Origin: Flaccisagitta enflata
Taxonomy: Eukaryota; Chaetognatha; Sagittoidea; Aphragmophora
Length of the DNA: 64,000 bases
Direction of reading: 5' to 3'
Assembly (NCBI GenBank): GCA_965153355.1
Contig: OZ231126.1
Span: forward strand, 75,578,001-75,642,000
The notes below the pieces were generated by a model. That model was not told where the DNA came from. It was given only the letters and a program-made list of their open reading frames with translations, and did no database searches. The translations under genes were made by a program, and so were the position numbers. This document shows positions 48,718-59,867 of the stretch, piece after piece. The number at the start of each line of letters is the position of its first letter. Positions within the stretch are counted from its first letter, which is position 1.

Positions 48718-49102
48718 AGTCATCCAAGGATCGCACATGGTCAGCGGTACCCGACGCCCAGCTTGGAGTCATCAGCTTAAACAGAAAGAGTGGAGTGAGA
48801 GCGGGGCAGTGGCCCCAAAGGGCAAATGTCCTGAGGGGGCATATTTGAGGGCATTTGATTGTTAGGACCAGGGCGTATGCGGGCATTTATAGGATCAGGG
48901 ATGAAGGCATGTTTAAGACCTGATTTGGGGCTTGAGAGGAGTGATTTGCAGCCAGATAGGGCTGATTTTGGGCCTGAGAGGGCTGACTTGAGGCTCAAAG
49001 GGGCCTGAGCAGCCTCAGGGGGAGGACGGATGTACAGATGGATGTACGGAAATTCACCTCTGTGTCCTACAAGACACTGGACCTTTGGGGCCACTGCCCA
49101 AC
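48718..49102. mobile_element. Fold-back element FBM-2
   Basis: Lead-in ATCGCACATGGTCAGCGGTA, left arm GGGCAGTGGCCCCAAAGGGC (decayed inside), a short GGCCTGAGAGGGCTGA minisatellite and right arm CTCTGTGTCCTACAAGACAC ... GGGGCCACTGCCCAAC. It directly abuts FBM-3. Confidence 0.75.
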
Positions 49103-49556
49103 AAGTCATCCAAGGATCGCACATGGTCAGCGGTACCCGATGCCCTGCTTGGAGTGATTGGCTGAATAAGTGGAGTGAGAGCAGGGCAGCGGCCCCAGAG
49201 GGCCGATGTCTTGTAGGACACAGGGGTGAATTTCCATATGTCCTGAGAGGGCATATTTGAGGCCTTAGTAGCAATTTTCCATGATATTCAATGGGAATTT
49301 TGCTTTTTTTTTCAATTTCTTGTCAATTTGCCTTGTTATTCAATGGGACACATGCATGTTCTTGCTTTTTTGTAAATTTTCCATGTTATTCAATGGGAAA
49401 TTTGCATTTTGACTATTTCCCATGTTATCCGATGGTAATTTAAGGCTTGGAAAGCTTTGGGGGGGGGGGACAGATGGATGGAAGGATGGAAGGACGGATG
49501 TATGGAAATTCACCCCGTTGTCCTACAGAACATCGGCCCTCTGGGGCCGCTGCCCA
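49103..49556. mobile_element. Fold-back element FBM-3
   Basis: The same lead-in, left arm GGGCAGCGGCCCCAGAGGGC with TGTCTTGTAGGACACAGGGG, and right arm ACCCCGTTGTCCTACAGAAC ... GGGGCCGCTGCCCAAA. The core differs from the other copies: TTCCATGTTATTCAATGGGA units (about 49270-49440). Confidence 0.8.
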
Positions 49557-49639
49557 AAAAGCATAGAAATGAAGGAACATCAAACAGGAGAACAAAAAGC
49601 TTTGGCCTAATGAGAGAAATAGATGGTGAAACATTTTAT

Positions 49640-49795
49640 ATCAGTCGAGCTGCAATAGAGCGCATGTCAAGGGACTGGGCAAAATAATGCGGCTAAATGT
49701 AATGCGTTTTAAAGCTTGTGCTTGTGGGGCCTCGATTTCTATGCTTTTAGGTGGGCATGCTTTAATAGCGGTGCTCTAGCGTTGCTCCACTGTTG
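49640..49795. mobile_element. Degenerate pogo-like MITE
   Basis: CAGTCGAGCTGCAATAGAGC and CATGTCAAGGGAC at the left and TTTAATAGCGGTGCTCTAG at the right parallel the 47188 piece. Confidence 0.5.
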
Positions 49796-49990
49796 TTCTT
49801 TATGACAAAATTGTGTCTTTTCAAGAGGCTATGCGCAACATCATAAAGAAAAAAAAACAGAAAAGAAAATGGCAGGACGGTTTGTGTGAGGTTGGGCTGG
49901 GGTATTTATACGTGGAGGATACGGCAAATGAGAACTGATTATCTGATACCGACAACGGCAGAAGGAGGAAAGATGGAAGGATAATCATCT

Positions 49991-49991
<1 letters not shown>
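49796..49991. other. Unassigned sequence
   Basis: No supported feature. Confidence 0.4.

Positions 49992-50081
<90 letters not shown>
49992..50081. repeat. (GA)n microsatellite
   Basis: About 45 GA units. Confidence 0.97.
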
Positions 50082-50085
<4 letters not shown>

Positions 50086-50158
50086 ATGATGAGGGGAGAT
50101 CTGTTTCATGATGGCAAAGAAAGGAAAAATGATGGGGGTAAGACGCAAAGAATAAATG

Positions 50159-50775
50159 AACAAGGCCGGATACACGGGCCAAGACGGTGTGCCGGGCGTT
50201 ATTACTTCTTAAACCTATCCCTAGCTCCATAAGACCTATCCCTCGCTCTCTCAGACCTATGGCTAGCTCTATCAGACCTATCCTGAGCTCTTTCAGACCT
50301 ATCTGACCTATCCCCAGCTCTATCAGTCCTATCCTGAACGCTATCAGACCTATCCCTAGCTCTATCAGACCTATCCCTAGCTCTATCAGACCTATCCCTA
50401 GCTCTATCACACCTATCCTGAGCTCTTTCAGACCTATCTGACCTATCACCAGCTCTATCAGTCCTTTCCTGAACGCTATCAGACCTATCCCTAGCTCTAT
50501 CAGACCTATCCCCAGCTCTATCAGACCTATCCCTAGCTCTATCAGACCTATCTGACCTATCAACAGCTCTATCATTCCTATCCTGAACGCTATCAGACCT
50601 ATCCCGAGCTCTATCAGACCTATCCCCAGCTCTCTCAGCCCTAACCGTAGCTGATTACTTTAGTGGATGAAATGACGAGTATCATCAATGATGAACGAAA
50701 TAAGCATTCAATTGATTTCAAACATTTTTAGCGATTTCTCATTCGAGCGTGACGGACGAACGGACAGAGCCTCCT
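50159..50775 (+). mobile_element. THE-B with CTATCAGACCTATCC minisatellite, hairpin end truncated
   Basis: Starts AACAAGGCCGGATACACGG and distal motif GGTGTGCC (one change from GGTGCGCC), followed by a 430-bp minisatellite of CTATCCCTAGCTCTATCAG units with a roughly 100-bp higher-order pattern marked by CCTGAACGC. The tail TTTCTCATTCGAGCGTGAC and CAGAGCCTCCTAAACTG stops short of a hairpin. Confidence 0.82.
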
Positions 50776-50899
50776 AAACTGTAGGCCAGTACGAGTTATA
50801 GTTACCATAACGAAATGAGCTGGCTACCCTTTTCTGGCTGAGTAGACCCAAAGTATGAAGGTTTGCATCAATTTGATGGCTCTGGCTTGAAAAAAAAAA
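50776..50899. other. Short unassigned gap between two THE elements
   Basis: No feature recognised. Confidence 0.4.
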
Positions 50900-51141
50900 A
50901 ACAAGGCCGGATACATGGCTACCGAAGTCGCGTGCGGGTGGGCAGGGGCCATATATGAGGTCACCTGACCATTTGGGCAGGAGCAGTGAGGTCAAAGAAG
51001 TAAAATCATAAAAAAAGTAAAGTGTGACCGACCGACCAACCGACCAACCGACCAACCGACCAACCGACCAACCAAACAACCGACCAATCGACCGACCGAC
51101 AGACAAAGCGGGTTGTAGAGTCGCGTGCACGCGACTAAAAA
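50900..51141 (+). mobile_element. THE-A, complete copy
   Basis: AACAAGGCCGGATACATGGC, distal motif AGTCGCGTGC, GGGTGGGCAGGGGCC, TAAAATCATAAAAAAAGTAA, an (AACC/GACC)n core of about 80 bp, AAAGCGGGTTGTAG and the perfect palindrome AGTCGCGTGCACGCGACT (51119-51136) with A5. It is about 90% like the copy at 6171 outside the core and is the best reference for the short A type. Confidence 0.9.
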
Positions 51142-51188
51142 CCGCGAAAGAGCCAAAAAACAAAAATAACCATATATTGGGCATTTTT

Positions 51189-51775
51189 TGGGCAGCGGCC
51201 CCGAAGGGTACGAAGTCCTGTAGAACACAGGGGGACTTTCGTTCGTCCGTTCGTGCGTTCGTGCGTCCCCCCCCCATTAGGCCCCTCAAGCCCCAAATCT
51301 GGCCTCTCGGGCCTCAAATCCAGCCTGTTAGGCCTCAAACCTGGTCTCTTTGGCATCAAATAAAGCTTCTCAGGCCTCAAACCTGGCCTCTCAGGCCTCA
51401 AATTAAGCCTCTCAGGCCTCAAATCAGCTATCTAAGCCTCAATTTATTGCTCTCAGGCTTCAAATCAGTCCTCTGACCTTTCAAGCCTTAATCCAGCTCT
51501 CTCAAGCCTCAAGTCAGCCCTCTAAAGCTTCCCATTGGCATTCTGAGGCATTATATTAGCCTTCTTAGGCCTCAGTTTAGGCTCTTGGAGACCTTCAGTA
51601 AGCCCTCTATAGCATCTTATCCACTTCTTCAGGCAGGACGAACAAAAGTCCCCCTGTGTTCTACAGGACTTCGGGGCCACTGCCCTGCATCCCCTCACTC
51701 CAATTCACAATCACTCTAAGCAGGGCAACGGGTATCGCTGACCACATAGTGCCCTTGGGCGACCTGTTATAGCAA
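51189..51775. mobile_element. Fold-back element FBM-4
   Basis: Left arm GGGCAGCGGCCCCGAAGGGT with AAGTCCTGTAGAACACAGGG and right arm CCCTGTGTTCTACAGGACTT ... GGGGCCACTGCCC. The core is a (CAGGCCTCAAATC)-type minisatellite. The lead-in lies to the right: CCCTGC...GCAGGGC pairing then GGGTATCGCTGACCACATAG, so the element is inverted relative to FBM-1 to FBM-3. Confidence 0.82.
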
Positions 51776-51834
51776 TGAGGTAATTGGCTTGAAAATTTTA
51801 TCATTAACCAAAGAATACAGCGTGTATTTACATC

Positions 51835-52005
51835 AAGCACGCGACTTATAGGTTTTGGCCTTGTTATCAAGAACCTTGTATCCCCTTACCTATAGAGGTG
51901 CTATGGCGCACCGAAAAATCATCATATCATATTCTGAGCGTGACCGACCGACCGACCAACCGACAGACAGAGCTTGTTATAGAGGTGCTATGGCGCACCT
52001 AAAAA
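51835..52005. mobile_element. THE remnants: A-type distal end and tandem B-type hairpin ends
   Basis: GCACGCGACTTATAGG and TTTTGGCCTTGTT (51842-51865) is a solo A distal end. AGGTGCTATGGCGCACCG with A5 (51896 on) and, 87 bp further, AGGTGCTATGGCGCACCT with A5 (51983-52000), each preceded by B-type sequence, form a tandem pair of hairpin ends. Confidence 0.75.
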
Positions 52006-53182
52006 TGGTCTCTCTCTCATTTCTTGCTCTTACTCTGTTTTTCAGTCTGTCCGTCGATCTATTCGTGTTGCTGTGTCTGTCTGTGTGTTTGTCTCTTTCT
52101 TTATCTCAAGGATAGGTTAACTGGTAAACAAACAAACTTTCATATACATTCCGAAATGGTAGAAGTCCACAATACGTATATCGCATATCACAACTAAATT
52201 GATGGAGAACGAGACCCAAAAGGCCAAAGAAACGAGCTCAATAACAGATGTGAACCATTGGACATTGGAGAAAGGCTTTCGCAAACAACAAGAAAGAAGA
52301 TCCCCGATGCAAAGGAAACCTATATGGGAATGAATTAACAGACCGTTCAGGGAGAGAGACAGACAAACAAGGCCGATGAGACATTTGATGTTAAAGGAAC
52401 TCTATACGGGAAGATTTAATGGACTATTGAAGAAAGAGAGAGACCGACAAACATGTCGCATGACTCTCGTGTTTGTAGAATTAGAGAAACCATTAGTTGA
52501 ATAAGTACAAGTATAAGTTCTCACGATATCGAATGAGCAAATACGGGAATAGATATATACACATTAAAGATAATAATGATACTAATATTGGTGCGCTTCT
52601 TTGTCATGATGGAGTTGTGGTCTCTGACTGTGTAGATGATCGAGTCATACCCCCAATGAAAGTGTGGAAGGGAGGCAAATGCGTTGGAGGATGCGAAACA
52701 TAAGAAGAAGGGTGTTGGTGGTGAAGGAAAAGATGTTGGTTTAGAAAGGCTGAAATCGAGGCAACCCGGAAAATGATGAAGGAGACAAGACTGGCATAAC
52801 AAATTCAAATGAGATCGGACCCAAAATCTCCCTCAATCTTGTCTTTTCTTCCATCCTCTTTTTTTCTCTCTAAAGAAAAGCCTCGTTCCTAAATCCTGAT
52901 CTACTTTCCCGCCTCGTATTACTGCGATGAATATCAATAAAGAAGCGACGAGATGCTTTACCAAGCTTAATGCGACCGCCGGACATTTCAATCCAAGGTG
53001 TTTGAATAAATCAGATTTTTTTCGACTTAAATCAGTGTATCCTTTATTTCTCAATTAGCCATGATATGCAAAGATAAACCCTGGATTTTTTTTGAGAATC
53101 AGAAAATTTATAAAAGAATAATTTGATGGGGCCCAGCGTTAAAAAATGAGAAAAAAATTTAGAAATGAGAATTGTGTCAATG
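52006..53182. other. Unassigned sequence
   Basis: No gene recognised. A roughly 90-bp imperfect duplication around 52300 and 52375 (GGGAGAGAGACAGACAAAC and AAGAGAGAGACCGACAAAC) is visible. Short open frames carry no recognisable domain. Confidence 0.45.
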
Positions 53183-53299
53183 TGGGTTGTCCTTCGGTTG
53201 TCCTTCGGTTGGCCTTCGGTTGTCCTTTGGTTGTCCTTCGGTTGTCCCTCGGTTGTCCTTCAGTTGTCCCTCGGTTGTCCTTTGGTTGTCCTTCGAAGA
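53183..53299. repeat. 11-bp tandem repeat, about ten copies
   Basis: TGTCCTTCGGT units with occasional TTT and CCC variants. Confidence 0.95.
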
Positions 53300-53430
53300 A
53301 TTCAATCGAAAATCTCTTAAATAGATTTCCATTAAATGACATTTTTTCCTCCAAAACGCATTTGTAATCAACAAAGCTCTGCTTGGTTGTGAATTGAAAT
53401 TTTCTGTTATAATTTGCTGCTCAGCTTTCA

Positions 53431-53470
53431 TTTTTAGTCAGGTGCACGCGACTCTATAACACGCCACGTC
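53431..53470 (-). mobile_element. Truncated THE-A hairpin end
   Basis: T5 then AGTCAGGTGCACGCGACT (53436-53453) and CTATAACACGCCACGTCC. No core or distal end follows. Confidence 0.6.
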
Positions 53471-53504
53471 CTGAACCAAACCGGAAGATTTACTATATGA
53501 ATTT

Positions 53505-53892
53505 AAAAAAAAGACGCACTTTTGAATGGTTGATTGCGCCATTGACAATCAAAAAAACTAATTAAAATCATAGACCATTTTGAAGCCCTTGAAAAACTCT
53601 TTTATTTGGCGCCAATCTGGTATCTCTATCTTTTTTCGTTTAGAAATGGCATTAGTTTGAGTAAAAATGTTGCCAAATTTGTTTTTGCAGTTCCTCTGAA
53701 AAAGATGCAATTCACCAAAATGGTGTCTCACTTTAGAGAGCTCTAGCTCCTAAACCATTAAAGATACAGCTCTGGGATTGGTCTAGAATGAAAGATAATT
53801 TAAAAATCTTCAAAATCACTTGCTTTAATAGATTTGTTTAACAATTTTTAAGTCAGTTTTATCACCAAATAAAAAGGTGCGTCTTTTTTTTT
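53505..53892. mobile_element. Candidate MITE with poly-A/T-bordered TIRs
   Basis: AAAAAAAAGACGCACTTTT at the left and AAAAAGGTGCGTCTTTTTTT at the right form inverted ends of about 20 bp around 390 bp of AT-rich non-coding sequence. Target duplication is unclear. Confidence 0.55.
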
Positions 53893-54820
53893 ACTTCGCG
53901 TAGTATGGCATATATTGGTGAAAAAGTGTGGAGGTATGCATGAGCGGCAAGTGAACATTGGAGTGAACAGGCCAGATAAACAAGCCATGAAGCATGTAAG
54001 ACCCGAAATAACGACAAACATTAGTGAAGCATAAGAGGCATATGTGAAGTGGCAAATATAATGGCCAATGTAGTTGAATGGGAAAACGCAATAATAGGCA
54101 AATGGAGACTGAGAATTGAAAAATGGATGAAAATGACATCGAGAAAATTGCAGAGAATACAGTCAGAAGACAAACTTGAAGGTATAAAAAAACAGTGATA
54201 GCAAACACTATCAATGACTTTTGATGTACAATGGTATGTCCTGAAAAAGATTTTCTTTAAACTTAATCATGTTAAAAACCAATTGACCCTGGAAAGTTCA
54301 TTATGGATTTGGAAAATTTGAAAGATCATTATTTCACTGTGGCTAAAACATGATACATCTTGCTTGAAACATCTCATTTTTGCATGACAAAAAACATCAT
54401 AGAAGTATCCTAATTCAGAAAGAAGCAGGCATTGGCGAAAATGAACTTTTTTCTGTCAAGAATGGAAGATGTACCGTTGAGGTTACGGTTTAATAGATGA
54501 ATGATGATCAATAGATGATTTTTCATGTGTTGACTTCCTCATATCTAATTCATTTATTTCTCAGTCCATCATTGTTTTTACTGAAAAATTCAGAAATAAG
54601 AGAAAAGCCTTTTACAACAATTATAAGAACATCAGTCGATCCTCTGACTGTAGCAGAATTGCGCGGAAAAGATAATGGGATGGAAATTGGCAGGATTATG
54701 GCGGCAGATTGTAAATGGCAACGATTTACAGCGCAATTATGGCACCAATTGACGAGCGACAATACTAAAGACAATCGATTAAAGCAATGTCAGCGAAACT
54801 ATTAAGCGATGGTGTTGGTA
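53893..54820. other. Unassigned sequence
   Basis: A 107-codon hydrophobic minus-strand frame (53891-54214) and a 96-codon plus frame (54515-54805) are open, but neither shows a family motif or splice context that would support a gene. Confidence 0.4.
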
Positions 54821-54937
54821 ATTGATTATACTTTGAAATTGATCAGAGTTGGTTAAGGAATTGATTATACCTTGAAATTGATCAGAGTTGGTTAAGGAAT
54901 TGATTATACTTTGAAATTGATCAGAGTTTGTTAGGGT
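54821..54937. repeat. 39-bp tandem repeat, three copies
   Basis: ATTGATTATACTTTGAAATT then GATCAGAGTTGGTTAAGGA, starting at 54821, 54860 and 54899. Confidence 0.93.
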
Positions 54938-55484
54938 TACAACGACATTAATGATTTAGACTGTGCTGAGGTGAATAAGTTGAGGTAGACTTGGCGATGG
55001 ACATTGAAATGAAGTTACTATTGGTAATGCCGCAAGCCTTGAGAGTTGGTGGCAGCAGCAAGCAGACAATAGCTATTATAGTATCACTGTATCAGTATTA
55101 CGGATTCAATGACAGAAAGAGTAACAGCAACAACCATATTAAACCCACATACAGCACACCGACAAAGCAAAGTAGAATCGACAACAGGTGGAGATGCTGC
55201 AGGAAATGAAGTAAAAAATACGACCGAAAAAAAAGAACATAAAAAACGTCAAAAACAGAACGGAAACTCGCTGTAAAACTGCCAAGCTAAACAAAAACTA
55301 TGGGAACATGTAATATCGGAGCTAAAGGAGGGGGGGGGGGGAGGAGAGGGCTGAGAAGGATGGAAGGGGAGAAGTATTAGATGGAGGAGACAAAGGATGA
55401 ATCAGGAGGGGTAGAAAAATTATAAACATTGCCATACAAAAATGGCACTCTTTCATTGGTTGATTTTTAAAGGGCATCATAGTA
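54938..55484. other. Unassigned sequence
   Basis: Includes a G run near 55330; no gene recognised. Confidence 0.4.
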
Positions 55485-55581
55485 CAGTTTGACCCCGCTC
55501 TAACAGACCCGCCACCAATGGAATTCCGCCTATAACAGACGCAAACTCATGGTCTCTTCAATTTGTCTTCTTTTATTTCCA

Positions 55582-57121
55582 TTTTTAGTCGCGTGCACGC
55601 GACTCTATGACCCACTCTGTCCGTCTGTCTGTCGGTCGGTCCGTCGGTCACACTTAGCTTTCGTTAGCTTTTTTTTGTTGCTTTATGTTATTTAAAGTCA
55701 TTTCAGGTCATTTTAAGTTATTCTAAGTCATTCTAAGTCCTTCCAAGTCATTCCAAGTCATTCTAAGTCACTTTAAGTCAGTTTTTGACTTTTGAAGTTT
55801 TTGTTGTTTTATGTCATTTTAAGTCATTTTAAGTCATTTTAAGTTATTCAAAGTCATTCTAAGTCATCCTAAGTCATCCTAAGTCATTCTAAGTCATTCT
55901 TAGTCACTCAAAGTCATTTTTTGACTTTTGAAGTTTTTGTCATTTTACACCATTTAAAGTTATTTCAAGTCATCTCAATTCATTTCAAGTCAATCTTAGT
56001 AATTCTAAGTCATTTTAAGTCTGGTTTAAGTCTGGTTTAAGTCTGGTTAAAGTCTGGTTAAAGTCTGGTTTAAATCTGGTTTAAGTCTGGTTTAAGTCTG
56101 GTTTAGGTCAGGTTTAAGTCTGGTTTATGTCCGATTCTGGTCTGGTTTATGTCTGGTTTAAGTCTGGTTATAGTCTAGTATAAGTTTGGCTTAAGAGTTT
56201 AGTCATTTTTAGTCATTCTGAGTCACTAGAAGTCATTCTGAGTCACTAGAAGTCATTCTGAGTCACTAAAAGTCATTCTGAGTCACTATAAGTCAGTCCG
56301 AGTCTGTAAGGTTTAGCATTTTTTCGCCGTTTTATGTCTTTTCAAGTCATTTTAAGTCATTTTTAGTCATTCTAAGTCATTCTAAGTCATTCTAAGTCAT
56401 TCTAAGTCAATTTAGGTCATTCTTTTTTGTGATTGCAGTTTTTGTCATTTTTTGTCATTTTACATCATTTCAAGTCATTTTAAGTCATTTTTAGTCATTT
56501 TAAGTCATTCTTTGTCATTCTGAGTCACTATAAGTCATTCTGAGTCACTATAAGTCTTTCCATTTTACATCATTTTACGTCTGGTTTAGATCTGATTTAA
56601 GTTTGGTTAAGGTCTGGTTTAAGTTTGGTTAAAATCTAGTTTAAGTCTGGTTTAAGTCTGGTTTAAGTCTGGTTTAAGTCTGGTTTAGGTCTGGTTTAGG
56701 TCTGGTTTAAGTCTGGTTTGAGTCTAGTTTGAGTCTAGTTTGAGTCTGGCTTGAGTCTGGCTTGAGTCTGGCTTGAGTCTGGCTTGAGTCTGGCTTGAGT
56801 CTGGCTTGAGTCTGCTTTGAGTCTGGCTTGGGTCTGGCTTGAGTCTGGCTTGAGTCTGGTTTGAGTCTGGTTTGAGTCTGGTTTGAGTCTGGTTTGAGTC
56901 TGGTTTGAGTCTGGTTTGAGTCTGGTTTGAGTCTGGTTTATGTCTGGTTTATGTCTGGTTTATGTCTGGTTTAAGTCTGGTTTAAGTCTGGTTTAAGTCT
57001 GGTTTAAGTCTGGTTTAAGTCTGGTTTAAGTCTGGATTAAGTCAATAAAGTGATACAATAAGGAGTCAGGTCAATTCAGTTACCATCGTCTCGCACGCGA
57101 CTTAAAGGTGTTGGCCTTGTT
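55582..57121 (-). mobile_element. THE-A, 1.54 kb, with AAGTCATT and CTGGTTTAAGT minisatellites
   Basis: T5 plus perfect palindrome AGTCGCGTGCACGCGACT (55587-55604), CTGTCCGTCTGTCTGTCGG, then alternating (TTTTAAGTCATTCTAAGTC)n and (CTGGTTTAAGT)n minisatellites, then ACAATAAGGAGTCAGGTCAA, GCACGCGACTTAAAGG and TGTTGGCCTTGTT. Because it sits inside a known MITE, its ends are fixed to within a few T residues and no target duplication longer than T/TT is possible. Confidence 0.9.
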
Positions 57122-57128
57122 TGCAATA

Positions 57129-58231
57129 ACAGGGTGTGCAAAATTATCCGGACTTGCTCCTGAGAAAGAAATCCATACTTAAAAGTGACCAAGCACTAAG
57201 AAATTTGAGCCAGAGTACCTCAGCTAGTTATACTAGAAGGTAGAATTGATTGCAGGTTTTTTTCTAAATCCATTGTCACTATGGGAGTTAAATAATTTGA
57301 AGCAAAGATTTTGATTTTGACAGGATTTTATTTTACAGGCAAAATAGGTTACAAAATCATAGATTCTTGTATTTGTACCTACTCCATAGTGTTTATTTTT
57401 GGCTAGACACACACTATGCTGAGGGAGGTACCCTGTCTTCAAAATCAACTGCAACCAGCAAACGATGTATTGACAAAAACTATTCATATTTTGAAATTTG
57501 GGTTTTCTTTATCTTTTAGCATATTACCTGCGGTTATTTCATGCAAAATTTCTGCATCTAAAGTCAATTAGTTTAGCTTCTACATTTTTTTGAAAAGTAC
57601 CACAATTTTATCAAAATATTGCGATTTTAACCTGGAATAAAGGGGTTTAGCGTTTTTGATCTTGTACAATTAGAGCAAATATGGATACAAAATGTTTAAA
57701 CTGATCCCGATGGAGGTTCTTTTGCTTACACATTTGTTTTTTTTGTCAAATGATGTTTTAAGAAATTCCTATCATAAAAGACAAATTCTTGACATGAAAA
57801 GTTAGTGGAACATGATAAATCTTGGAAAAACAATGAAAAAACATTATGAATTTTGTTCTTTTTGTAGTTTTTTGAATCTAGCAAGATCTTTAATTTGAGT
57901 CCAATCCCGGAATTCTAGCTCAAAGCGTTTAGAAATTATATAAGTTTAAAGTAGAAGACCTCCATTCAAGTCTGAAATGAAAAGCTGTCAAACAAGATAT
58001 GGGTTTTTACTTGAAAATGGCATAGAAGCTGAAGTATTTGGCTATAGGTCCTGAAATTTTGCATGAAATAACCGCAGGTAATTTGCTATAAGATAAAACA
58101 AATCCAAATGAACAGATGTGAATAGTTTTTGCGCAATACATCTTTTGCTGGTTGCAGTTGATTTTGAAGACAGGGTAAGTCAAATCAACATCAACGGAGC
58201 TAACAAAAGCAAATAAAGTAAGCCTAAAGGG

Positions 58232-58262
<31 letters not shown>

Positions 58263-58490
58263 CAAAAGAATTTCATTTTTTTTAATTAATATTTTTAAGT
58301 AGTGTTTTATCTGAGTCAAATCTACCTGAAAAGGTTCATTTCTGACTTTTTCATTCTTTGTGAATGTTGGTTTTAAATGCTAAGAAGGATATTTTCCTCA
58401 TATCTACCCCTCATACTTACAAAAAAATTTTTTTTTTTTTTACTTTTAAGAAAAATAACTGCCAAGTCCGGATAATTTTGCACACCCTGT
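57129..58490. mobile_element. 1.36-kb palindromic element with 29-bp perfect TIRs and TA duplication
   Basis: ACAGGGTGTGCAAAATTATC, continuing CGGACTTG, is exactly inverted at the right end, each flanked by TA (57127-57128, 58491-58492), and the target is recognisable inside the pogo-like MITE. An inner inverted pair of about 120 bp (57430-57560 with 58055-58180; ACCCTGTCTTCAAAATCAAC, AATAACCGCAGGTAAT) and a poly-A (58231-58257) lie inside. CAGGGTG-type ends with TA suggest a Tc1/mariner derivative. No transposase is encoded. Confidence 0.88.
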
Positions 58491-58772
58491 TAATGAAATT
58501 CCGCCTATAACAGAAACAAATTGTTGGTCCCTTGAAATCCGTTGGAGCGGGATTCACTAGTAGAGCTAACAAAAAGCAAGCACAACCATCATGCTCCACT
58601 TTATCACCTTGTGCTTTTTACTGTTTCGAAATGTGGTTTGAAATTGCCTGTAAACTTGACCAAAAGAAGAAAAAAACTAGGAATGCCATTAAGCAGACAT
58701 GGCCTCAGAGAGCAACATCCAAATGCACCAAATACCATTTTTTGTCGCTATTTTCTTGACTCATTTGGAATA

Positions 58773-58929
58773 CAGTTGAACTGCGCCAGTAACAAGATTT
58801 CACCTATAACAAATTCATGGACTTTTTAACTTGATTTCTTTTATTTTCTGTATTGACAATAATGGAACTATGTCTGTTACAGATAAAGCTTGTTGGTCCC
58901 TTGAAATCCATAAGAGCGGGATTGAACTG
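58773..58929. mobile_element. Pogo-like MITE, nearly complete
   Basis: CAGTTGAACTGCGCCAGTAA at the left and AAGAGCGGGATTGAACTG at the right, with GTATTGACAATAATGGA and TTGGTCCCTTGAAATCC inside; TA on the left, TTA on the right. Confidence 0.8.
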
Positions 58930-59084
58930 TTAAACGAAAGTCCGATATAAACGTATCCAACAAATTTTCAGGGGCGGGGGACACGAACATGACATAAAGA
59001 AGGGAAGACGAAATAAAATGTAGACAAACAGATTACAAAGAGAAATGCACAAAATGGTGGATTAGAATTGTTTTGTATGAAACT
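58930..59084. other. Unassigned sequence
   Basis: No feature recognised. Confidence 0.4.
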
Positions 59085-59208
59085 ATTCATGAACCCAAAA
59101 TGCCCGTTTTCGCACTTATCAACACGATCGTCACGGATCAACGGATCAACATAGCAACGGACCAACGGATAGACAAAGCCTTATAGAGTTGCGTGTCCGC
59201 AACTAAAA
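59085..59208 (+). mobile_element. THE-E hairpin end, distal end missing
   Basis: CCCGTTTTCGCACTTATC, an (AACGGACC)n core, ACAAAGCCTTATAG and hairpin AGTTGCGTGTCCGCAACT (59187-59204) with AAAA. Confidence 0.78.
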
Positions 59209-59315
59209 CAGATTCTCTCATAAAACAAAGAAACAATATCGGTGCGGACGGGTGGGCAACGGCATACAACCCAGATCCGCACCCCAACTCCTACCCCACA
59301 CACAAACATACGCAA

Positions 59316-59850
59316 CAAGTTATCCAAGGATCGCACATGGTCAGCTGTACCCGATGCCCAGCTTGGAGTGCCAATGTCCTGTAGGATACAGGGGTGATTT
59401 TCCAGACGTCCTGAGAAGACGTATTAAAGGGCTGATTTCATCGATTGAAGCACAGTAATGAGGCATGTAGGGGCTGATTTGGGGGGCCAAAGGCTCAAAC
59501 AGGATCAGGGATGAGGGCAGATTAGAGACCTGAGAGGGTTATTTTGAGGGCTGAATTGAGACCCAAGTTTAGATTTTAGGTTTGAGAGGGCTGATATAGC
59601 CTGACAAGGCTGATTTTGGGTCTTAGAGAGCTAATTTTGAACCTGTGAGGGCTGATTTTGGGCCTGAGAGGGCTGATTTTGGGCCTTAGAGGATTGAGAT
59701 TTGGGCCTGAGAGGACTGATTTTGGGCCTGAGAGGGGCCGGGGGGGGGGTAATGGAAGGATGGATGGAAGGATATATGGACGGACAAACATCTAAAAATT
59801 CACCCCTTTGTCCTACAGGACATCAGCCCTTTGGGGCTGGTGCCCAAAAA
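59316..59850. mobile_element. Fold-back element FBM-5
   Basis: Lead-in ATCGCACATGGTCAGCTGTA; the outer part of the left arm is deleted, leaving ATGTCCTGTAGGATACAGGG and GATTTTCCAGACGTCC. The GGGCCTGAGAGGGCTGATTT core and the right arm ACCCCTTTGTCCTACAGGAC ... GGGGCTGGTGCCCAAA are present. Confidence 0.78.
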
Positions 59851-59867
59851 ATATCCAAAACGACAGC

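Larger units (their letters stand above)
55485..58560. mobile_element. Pogo-like MITE interrupted by two later insertions
   Basis: The left half CAGTTTGACCCCGCTCTAAC to TTTTATTTCCAT (55485-55581) and right half ATGAAATTCCGCCTATAACA to GTTGGAGCGGGATTCACTAG (58493-58560) together align with the intact element at 41708-41885, with TA outside both ends. A THE-A (55582-57121) and a TA-flanked element (57129-58490) lie between, separated from each other by only TGCAATA-type MITE sequence. Confidence 0.85.

Noticed and set aside
48777-49274. 165-codon minus frame with recurring GNSPLCPTRHRPSGAAA-like text, echoed at 49030, 49422 and 59701
   Set aside because: The shared peptide is the translated arm of the fold-back (FBM) elements, not a conserved protein.
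51024-51476. Open frame with PTDQPTNRPTDQ repeats
   Set aside because: It is the translated (AACC/GACC)n core of a THE-A plus a fold-back element arm.
53891-54214. 107-codon hydrophobic minus-strand frame, possible membrane protein
   Set aside because: No family motif, no splice context and ordinary length for chance in AT-rich DNA; left unassigned.
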